Part shown: positions 55,378 to 64,000 of the stretch, piece by piece
Layout of the letters: every line of letters starts with the position of its first letter
Position numbering within the stretch: the first letter of the stretch is position 1
Assembly: GCA_002943765.1 (NCBI GenBank)
Contig: PQWQ01000005.1
Location: forward strand, 3,039,001-3,103,000
Direction: 5' to 3'
DNA from: Psoroptes ovis
Taxonomy: Eukaryota; Arthropoda; Arachnida; Sarcoptiformes; Psoroptidae
DNA: 64,000 nt
The notes under the pieces: generated by a model
What the model was told of the DNA's origin: nothing
Database searches by the model: none
The model's input: only the letters and a program-made list of their open reading frames with translations
Program-made: the position numbers and the translations under genes

Positions 55378-56783
55378 AGTAATAATATAATAAAGATAAT
55401 TATTATTAGTATTATTATGATGATTATCATCATCATCATAATTATAATTAATAATGATGATGATAATGATAATAACAATAATAAATTATATTCTTATAAT
55501 CGAATAAATACAAAACAATTGAAGACAATTGAATGGATGAATGAATGATTTGACCTTGAAATTCAATGAAATTGAAATTAAATATTTCAATTTTTCTTTT
55601 TGTTTTGAAATTTTCTCATAAGAAAAACAAAAAAAAAACATAACATAAGGCTAAGGGTAAGGGTATCTAATTGTATTGATAAGATTGTAATTCATAGCAA
55701 CAGCAGCAGCAACAGCCACCAACAACCACCAGCAACAACAAACCGGATCAACCAATGAAGACAATGAAGAATTTGTTCAATTTTGCTCAATTTCGTTTGA
55801 TCATTGATGATTGTAAGCCCCTTCTAAGGGAATCAAAAGACTTATAATAATGAAACAACGTTAAGATGATCAATGATGATGAACACATTGTTGGAGATGT
55901 TGTTGTTTGGTGGCCATTTATTATTAATGTTATTATTATCAGTTTTTTTTTTTTTTGATAAATGGTGTAAATTATCACGATAATAAAATTTGAAATTATC
56001 GTTATTATTTCAATAATATTTCAAATAATATTCACCTATCAACACAGGTGAATTTTTGAAATATTTTTCATTCATTTTCAAGACGATCTTTCAATGGTTC
56101 CTATACAATCAAACATATACAGGGGTATACAAATAACAATTGCTGAAATAATAATAATGAATTGGTAAAATGATAATTGATTGATTGTTGTTGTTTTCGG
56201 CTGTTGTTAAGGTATACCTATTTCTACAGAAGAGAAGGTAGTTTTAAGATTGTTCTTGATTGCTTTTCGAACGAAAATCATTCATGAAAATTATTTGAAA
56301 ATTTTCAGCTTAAATAAATTTAAAGAATTTGCGCAGTTGGAGGCAGCACATTATAAAATTGAACACTTGTTGCATTCATTGAGCAAGTTTAGGTAGTTCA
56401 GTGTAGTTGATTACTGAAGACATTTTTCTAAGATTTTGAATTGGTAAATTGGACAAGTCCCGAGGAAATTTTCGTTTTTGAATATAGTTTGGTCTAAATT
56501 TTAAAGAAAATTTAGATCAAATTATTTAAAAAAAACAAAAAGGTCAAGAATCATTGTTTCGAATATTTAATTCAAGATTTGATTAAATTATCATTGAATT
56601 TTTGTTTTCATCATAAGTGATGCTGTTTTCACCATTCATTCATTCATAAGGCGTAGGCTTCTATGTAAAAACGATGATGGTAATGGTCACTTTCATTCAA
56701 GATAATTTTTGATTTTTCTTTTTTTTTTCATATTTTTTTGGATGGAAAATAAACAAAGATTATCCATTTATTATTATTGCTAT

Positions 56784-56868
56784 ATTAGGTTGTCCGGGAA
56801 GTTCTCACCGATTTTCATGTGCAAGTCTATCGTGATTAAGCCGAATGAACTTTACGGACAACCTGCTA
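56784..56868. mobile_element. Mariner-like MITE, copy 10
   Basis: 85 bp, ATTAGGTTGTCCGGGAAGTT to GAACTTTACGGACAACCTGC, core GTGCAAGTCTATCGTGATTA, with TA flanks. Confidence 0.85.
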
Positions 56869-57137
56869 TTATTTGTACAGTTTTTTTTTCACTTATTTCA
56901 CTTATTTCTTGTCGTACACACACACACAAATTTGTAAAAAAAAATGTAAATCGATTCATTTGATAAATCATATTTCTTTTTAGAAGAAAAATCATGACTA
57001 ATGTTTGTACTGTTGTTGTAATTGTATTAATATAAATAATACATGATAAATAATAAATAATAAATGATTAAAAGTCAAGGATTTCCATTTGGAAAAATAA
57101 AAAATAAAAGGAATAAACAAATGAATAATTTCGATAA

Positions 57138-57218
57138 TTTGCATTCGATGGGCGCCAAACAAGCACCTTGGCGATCACAGTCTTCGCTAGAATGGCATTG
57201 ATCTAAGACGAATGCTAA
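57138..57218. mobile_element. GC-rich MITE family 2, copy 3
   Basis: About 80 bp. The left end TTTGCATTCGATGGGCGCC and an AGCACC word match copies at 46464 and 49552. The right end GACGAATGCTAA is a shortened inverse of the left end. Confidence 0.5.
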
Positions 57219-58043
57219 GACAAGGGATGAATAATCACTTGTTATCATTGGAATTTGTCATATTTCGGCTTGTCACTATTTTCTCATAGAGATTTACAGC
57301 TGAAAAATCAAAACTAATCAAATCGATTTGATTGATTGATCGATCGATCGCGATTGATTTATCGTTTCATTGATTTTTTGTTGATCTGAATTTTTTTTCT
57401 TAAAGAAAATCGGAGACATGTGTTTTGTTTTTTGTTTTTTTTTTTTTTTTTGAATTAAAATATGTCAAAATAAACAAAAATATTAAAAGTGAAAATCAGA
57501 GTTAAATCATGCAAATCCTTTGGGTTTTTTGATTTTTGTACTTACAAATACAAATTAATCAATCAATGTTAAGGAGTATAAAAATGTAAAACAAATGAAT
57601 CATTTCATTTCTCATACATTGTTTGTATGCACCATTGATATTGAATTTTGGGCAGAAATATTTATTTCATTGAAATTTTTTTTTCGAAGAAATCATTAAG
57701 AAAATATCATTTCGAATACCAAAGGAAACCAATTTTCAATTATTTTAATGATTTCTTCATAAGATAAGCTAAACACAGAAAAAATGACGAGAAATTCAAT
57801 TTTCAATGGAAAAATGCTTAATGATTGCAATAAAAACAAATGGAGAATTTTCTATTAAACAACTGGTCAAGCAATGAACGATTTGTGGTGTTGCATGCAC
57901 ACACACAAACAAATAAACATGTTCGGTCATTAACATACCAAAATATCATAAAATAGTTTGTTTACAGAATCAAGAAAGAAATTCATTTTCATCGATGACA
58001 TTGAATAGAACCAGAAAAAGAAATCATTTTTTCTTCTTCATTT

Positions 58044-58126
58044 ATTAGGTTGTCCGGAAAGTTCTGACCAATTTTAATGAGCAACTCTATTCGATTAAGC
58101 GGAATGAAATTTTCGGACAGCCTAAT
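58044..58126. mobile_element. Mariner-like MITE, copy 11
   Basis: 83 bp, ATTAGGTTGTCCGGAAAGTT to AAATTTTCGGACAGCCTAAT, core GAGCAACTCTATTCGATTAA, with TA flanks. Confidence 0.87.
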
Positions 58127-58844
58127 ATAAATAAATTGTGGTCATTTTTTTGATAAATAAAATCATAAAATAAACAAATGAATGAATTTTTTTGACACGT
58201 GTGTTTCATAAATACACATTTATGGATATGTCACATTCATACACACATTTAAACTACAAATCATAAAGCACACACACAGAAACCGCCATTGAAAAACATT
58301 GAATTGAAAGTTTTCAATGAATCTTTCAGACAAAAACAGAAATTTTCAATTGACCAGAAAAAGTTCGCAAAATCCTCGCAAATCAAGCGATCAAAAAATG
58401 CAGATAAATTCAAAAAAATACCAGATGTTTTCCTGACAAAATAAAAAAATAGGGACACGTACCTATTTCATTTGCACAGCAAATAAAAATATATTCAAAT
58501 GTGAATAAATGCATTATTCATAATCACTTTTAATACATCACACAAACAGTCAAAAATACACTCTCTTATAAATATGCAGCACACTGAACAATAGCCTTGA
58601 TCAAAAAAGATGATCAAAAATATAATAAAATGAAAAAACGAAATATTGAATGTGATATTTGAATAAATAAATACATATGTAATGTTTGTTTTATAATAAT
58701 AATAATAATCTGATAATAATTTTAAAACAGCTGCAAAAATAAGATGGATAAAATTCAATTGGATATATGAATATTAAAATGTATTCAAAGAAAAAAAAAT
58801 ACGAATTAAACACGTATTTTTTCTCTTTGTACATTTGATATTTT

Positions 58845-58940
58845 GTTAGGTTGTCCAAAAAGTTCTGACCGATTTTCATGAGCAACTGCTATCAATATTA
58901 ATTAATGCTTAAGCAGAATGAACTTTTTGGACAACCTATT
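58845..58940. mobile_element. Mariner-like MITE, copy 12 (internal insertion)
   Basis: 96 bp, GTTAGGTTGTCCAAAAAGTT to GAACTTTTTGGACAACCTAT. The core GAGCAACTGCTATC is followed by an extra ATATTAATTAATGC relative to copies 9-11, making this the longest copy. Confidence 0.85.
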
Positions 58941-59123
58941 ATTTTGAATTTTTCAATTTTCAAATTAATAAAATAAAGTTAAATTTCAATTTTCAAAATA
59001 AAATTTTCCAATCAAACTCTTACCTTTACAAATTTGAAGTCAAAAAAACACATGCAAATCACCATTTGACGAAGAATTGTGGATAAAAATTCAAAAAAAT
59101 TTTACACGATTTATCGTATCGTA

Positions 59124-59151
59124 TCAATCAATCGATGGATCGATTGATTGA
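59124..59151. repeat. Palindrome of ATCGAT/TGAT units
   Basis: Perfect 13 bp arms TCAATCAATCGAT / ATCGATTGATTGA around GG. A related ATCGATGGATCGAT lies near 61891-61904. Could be a simple-repeat product or a paired DRE-like site. Confidence 0.5.
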
Positions 59152-61121
59152 TTTATTATTATTTTCGATAAAACAAAAATTTTAATTTTCAATTTTCAAA
59201 CAATTTTTTTTGTTTTGGATTTTGTTGTTGTTTTTCAATTTATTTTAGATGCACGAAAAAATATCAGATAAACTATTGAAGATAAGTGAAAACCATTCCA
59301 CCATTCAAACTGATAATAAATTTCAATAATTATTTATTTTTCTTATGTGAATTCAAAAGTTTTCGTTTTTGTTGTTGTTGTTTTTGTTGTTTAATACAAT
59401 CAATTCATATATAAATTATACAGGCAAAGATTAATGTAAATTATCAGTGAAAATGAATATCTGTTTTTCGGCTCTTTTTTTTCGGGAAACACTTTTCAGG
59501 ATATTTTGAAATGATCTATTTTGATCCATAAAAAATTGGTCGAAAAGCTTAAGAAAATGTTGTTGTTGTCGTTTATTTTTAATCTATTTATATGTGTAAT
59601 TATATATGTAACATTTACACTGGTAATAATAATTTGATTCATTCATTCATACAACATTGATTGAAAATTGATTGGTTTTCGTAGTTGTTTTTACAGTTGA
59701 CGAATAAATAAAAATAAATACGTATAAAAATATCAGCGATTCATACACAATGAAATTGAACCGAAACACTGATTGAATGAATGAATGTGATTTTAAGGAA
59801 GCTGAAGCCGAAAATTGCAGTTTTGATGCACACAAAAATAAAATGTGTAAATGGTATTTTTAATGGTGAAATTAATGTTGGATAATAAATTTGAGAAATT
59901 TTTTCTTAATTTCAAGACGATTAAAAGCACTTAGCACTTTGAAAATGATTTTCACTAATCAAAAATGAATTAATGGATCTAAATAAAATAAAATTTGTTG
60001 ATCAAACAAAGAAATAAATAAAAGAAATTCAATTCATCAAAATACATTAATTTGACATTTTAAAATTTCAATTTTTCACGTATCAATTTTCTTATTTTGT
60101 TTAAAACAAATCAAAACGATTTCAATTTCTTCAATTTCAATATTTCACACTTTGAAGCACATTATTTCACTTTGAAATTTTAGAAATTTTCAAAGCTAAA
60201 ACACGTCAGTTTTTCGGAGCCGATATTTACTGTCGAATGATTTGAATGATGATGAATGATTCAATGTAAAATTCAAGATTCACCGAGTCGAAATTTTGCC
60301 TGTCAATCCAGTGGATGATGCGGAAAATTTTAGCCAAAATTTTCAATTCATTTTCAATCAATAAATCGATTGATTGTGTAATGTAACGTTTGACATTCAC
60401 TTTTACATTGTTTTGAATGATCAAAAATTTGTAAAATTTTAAATTTCAAAGTATTTTTTTGAAATTGAAAATTTGAAATCTGAGGAAATTTATTTTTTGG
60501 AAAAAACACACATTGAAAACACATGGAAATACATTGAAACTCTACGAACGAATGGTTACGAATGAATGAATGAAACGAATGTTTCGATCATTCGAACATT
60601 CGAATGTTCGAAGCCAAAAAAAAGGAAAATCAAGTTTCTTTTCCTTACACAATTGAAATTTTGAACATATATTCAACAGGTGATAGCGGCATAGCTGTAA
60701 GTGACTTGCGCATAGCACTATTAAAAATTTTCCCTTCATTGAACAATGCCACTACTACAAAATAAAAAAAAATTTTATTTTCAAAAAATTCGAAATTTTA
60801 AATTTTTAAATTTTTCATGTTTTTTTTTTTTTTTTTGGTACGAAAATGTGATAATTTCGACCGAAATTTTCAGAAAAACGATCCAATTGCTTGGTTCCAT
60901 TTCATTTGAAATTTTAATTACATTGAAATTTGACTGTTGGAGTCAATTTTTCCTGCTTTTTTTGAATGGAAAATGTACACATTTCAAAACAAATGAAGAG
61001 AGATATGATTTCTGCAGAAAAACAAATTTGAATGATAATCGTTGACGACAATAACGACAACGACAACAACAATTATCAATAATAAATGATGAAATTCATT
61101 TGTACCCAAAGAGATATTTAC

Positions 61122-61257
61122 CTTTGAATTGGGCACCAATCACCAACGGTTGATGATTGTTGACGATGATACAAATTACACAAATGAAACAGCTGATCGA
61201 TTGAAAAAATGTCACACCAACTGACACTTGATGGCTTGCTAATGTCTTTGATGACAT
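61122..61257 (-). CDS. Orphan signal-peptide-like first exon
   Basis: From ATG 61257: 45 codons plus 1 nt, ending at a consensus donor (AAAG|GTAAAT). The peptide MSSKTLASHQVSVGVTFFQS continues with a Cys/Ile/Val hydrophobic core (SCFICVICIIV) and then QPLVIGAQFK, a plausible secretory signal with a cleavage region. The frame stays open upstream to an in-frame ATG at 61332. No clear second exon is visible in the next 8 kb, so either the intron is very long or this is chance. The 51163-52953 ORF has a phase-compatible acceptor, but its composition does not suggest a secreted protein. Confidence 0.35.
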
Positions 61258-64000
61258 CAGATGATCACTGAGGTGATCACTGATGACACTTGATGGCCTA
61301 TTATGATCATGATGATGGTACCTTTGAAACAAAGAAGACGAAGAACCATTAAATCATCATCGACTATCAGCTGATGATAATTAAAATTTGAAATGTGAAA
61401 ATTATGACCAACGTCAACAATTAAAAACAATGTTGATATGATAATTTCATTGTTGTTGTTGTTCAGCAACAATGGCTACAATTGATATGACAAATTGCTG
61501 CTTCATTTTTCCAGCTGATAATGATAATTAATGATGTACGACGTCGTCCACCAAGATGATAATGATACAAATATGACTAATTATTGTATAATTTATCATT
61601 TTTTTTTTCAAAACAATTTATGAAAATGAATGAATGATAATTTATTTTAATTTGATTTCATCAAAATTATCATCAAAAAATTAATTACCCTGTATAATTT
61701 TGATTGCGAATCACTGCTGACCATCATCATCATCATCATCGTCGTTGGCTCAATTATCGTAATGATCATCCAACGTCTTAAACTTATTCAATGCGTTCGA
61801 ATTTCGAAGCTCGAAGATCGAAAAGAGAGACAATCTTCGGTGATCCGAATAATTTTGCGGCCATTTTTTCGTTGACCAAATCGGTCAATCGATCGATGGA
61901 TCGATTAACCGAACAACAAGGCCCCAACAAAATGCATATTGACCATATCATATTCATTGATTTGTATTGAATGGATTAAATGGATTTCATCATCATCATC
62001 ATCGTTTCTCGTTTGAATACAAGAAACAAGGTCATCTCATTATTATCATCAATCGTTGTTGTTGCCAATGTTGCCATTGCCATTGTTATTGTTGTTGTTG
62101 CCGAAGAAACGAAAAAAATGTCTTAACAAGTTCAATATTCGTCCAATATTCAGAAAAGGCTTCGAAGGCTGCCATCTTCTTCGCCATTTTCTTGACAATG
62201 GTGATGATAATGTCTTGTTTATGCTCAAAAATCAGATACACTGTTGTTTGCTGTTGATTGTTTGTTTATTTATTTTTATGATTATATTGTTTGTATATTT
62301 TATTATTTATAATTTGATTTAGGCCATGTCAATGATTCATTTATTTTATTATAATTCGAATGAACATTGTTGATCATCATTTGGGCTGCTGCTCATCGTT
62401 GTTGATCATGATCATGGCAGCGATCGTTGATCATCATTATTCAATGATTATCAATTATCAATGTCGATTCAGTTTCTTTTTCCATTTTTTTACGAGGTTG
62501 CAATCCGCCATCAATTTTATGATTCGAATGGTATGAAAATGAATGTGTATTCGTTCGAAATCTTGGTGAAGATGGTGATCATAAGCGGCAAAGATGGTCA
62601 ACACCATCTCCATCCTCATATATCTTTGCGATTGCTGAGATGATAATTATGTATTTCGCGATGTATTTTTATCATCATCATCATCGTTGATGATAAAGGT
62701 GAAGGGCTCATCCCTGAACAGAAGATAATGTACGATGATGAGACATGGTGATTATTCATGCTTGAAAATGATGGCTTTTTGAACAGTCGAAGCTGATATG
62801 AGATGATAATGAATAGCAAGCAAATAAATTTGATTAGTTTAATTAATTGAATTAAATTAAATTTAATTATAAAACATACATACTTGACGTACGTAAACTT
62901 GACCTTCAAAAAATTTATTTACGACCGAAGACTAAGAAGTTTTAATTGAATCAAAATCGAAATTAAAATTAATTACAATCAAAACAATGTAACAACATTG
63001 AAACGAAGATTGAACGAGGCGAAGATTACAACTTTTTGCAGCCCTTTATTTCGCATTTTTTCTTTCAAAGCTTAGTGATTGGCGCTCGGACATTTGGTGT
63101 TCGGGCATTTCGATTTCGATTATGATTGATTATCATATGAATGAATGAATGGATTCACAAACAAATGAATGAATGGATGGACTCAAAAACAAATGATTGA
63201 TTATCAATAATCATTGATCTTCAATCTTCGATGATCATCAATTATCATTGTAAATCAATGATCTCAAGTAATTCAGTGAATTTGGTTTAAATCAAAAAAT
63301 TGGTCAAAATCGAATTTTGAACCAATTTTTTCTGGTTCATTTATTCATTGAATTCTTTGTTTAAAATCGAACACATTGAAATTAAAATCGAATTAAATTT
63401 AATTCAATTCGAATCAGTTTGATCTAATTTTTAAATCAAATTAAACCAAATTAAATTGAATTAAATCAAGAAAAATTGGATCAACATTGATTCATTTATG
63501 AAAAAAATGAAAATTTCAATTTCATTGAATTCAAGCCAATCGGTTTGAATTATAATCCAAATTGAAACAATCAAAATCGTGACTTTAATTATGATCAATT
63601 TCGATTATAAATGAATCGAATTAATCGATTTTTTTCGGAAAAAAATTCAAAAATTGGTCAAAATTCGGATCATCGATTAGTGATTCTGCTTTGCTTTGAC
63701 TGTTCAGAAGACAATTATCTGTCAAAAATTGAAAAATAAATCAATTCTCAACGATAATTGATTCCAATTATCGGCAACAAACAACAAGAAACCAACAAAG
63801 ATAATCGTTTCAGTGTCCACCGAATTCATTGTCCATCTTTCGGCCGAATTTCACCGTACCATCCCGACGAATTTCGCTAATGTGTATGCTCGAATGAATA
63901 CAAACATTCATTATCAAGATCACGATATACCACCATCATGACCATTATCACAAACACCAGCGCACATAACGCACCGAATGTCCGAAAATATAAATTGTTT
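61258..64000. other. Gene-poor right end
   Basis: About 2.7 kb. It has ATC/GAT microsatellites, a GTT/GCC repeat near 62050-62100 whose ORFs are compositional artefacts, an ACGACGTCGT palindrome near 61539 and AT-rich inverted TTTAATT/AATTAAA words at 62830-62870 and 63370-63480. No gene, RNA or transposon is recognised. Confidence 0.45.

Larger units (their letters stand above)
52954..61121. other. Gene-poor AT-rich region 2
   Basis: About 8.2 kb without a supported gene. It has six mariner-like MITEs (53254, 54471, 55295, 56784, 58044, 58845), one family-2 MITE (57138), a coding-like or structured block at 53340-53650 and a 13 bp-arm palindrome at 59124-59151. It may be intron or regulatory sequence of the genes on either side. 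Confidence 0.5.

Noticed and set aside
61967..62322. Two overlapping Cys- or Leu-rich ORFs
   Set aside because: They come from a (TTG/TTGCC) repeat, one frame giving Cys and the other Leu. No start context or domain.

Overview
This is a window of AT-rich animal nuclear DNA. The genes are split by short (about 50-100 bp) GT-AG introns, and the proteins carry long runs of His, Asn, Ser, Gln and Asp encoded by trinucleotide repeats. Gene content, compactness and low-complexity style suggest an arthropod. An astigmatid mite such as Dermatophagoides or a relative is my best guess, but that is inference from style and not a match.

Positions 1-44,600 are gene dense. In order: a prolyl oligopeptidase (PREP, -, 3' end off the left edge), the Lys63 ubiquitin E2 UBE2N (-), tRNA m1G37 methyltransferase TRMT5 (+), a small RBIS-like ribosome-biogenesis gene (+), UVRAG (+), a Tret1-type sugar transporter (-) with two candidate alternative first exons, TMEM127 (-), RPL17 (-), MED22 (+), DNA polymerase eta (-), mitochondrial glutamyl-tRNA synthetase EARS2 (+), exosome subunit EXOSC9 (-), an intron-containing tRNA-Pro(AGG) (+), a hAT transposon remnant, MCCC1 (-), an acidic-tailed protein perhaps related to RPC7 (+), a DCAF17-like protein (-), PPOX (-), BORCS6 (+), a tetraspanin (+), ZC3H11A (-) and a RhoGAP-START protein of the DLC1/crossveinless-c family (+). 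Most are single-copy housekeeping genes. Several share divergent promoters (POLH/EARS2, PPOX/BORCS6, RPL17/MED22). Convergent pairs almost touch: the EARS2 and EXOSC9 stop codons are directly adjacent, and the RPC7-like and DCAF17-like stops are 12 nt apart.

Positions 44,600-64,000 are gene poor. I can support one long low-complexity ORF (51,163-52,953, -) and one orphan signal-peptide-like exon (61,122-61,257, -). The rest is AT-rich, microsatellite-rich DNA.

Mobile DNA consists of at least twelve ~83 bp mariner-like miniature inverted-repeat elements (eight of them in the gene-poor part), three copies of a second GC-richer ~80 bp inverted-repeat family, a 169 bp hAT-type MITE with a perfect 8 bp target duplication, and a ~1.3 kb degenerate hAT element holding a transposase dimerisation-domain remnant. 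I found no CRISPR array, rRNA or classical operon. The most unusual items are the tRNA-Pro with a 162 nt intron folded into tandem hairpins, the two MITE families, the zero-gap convergent gene pair, and the TRMT5/RBIS-like pair separated by only 47 nt containing a strong splice-acceptor-like site.
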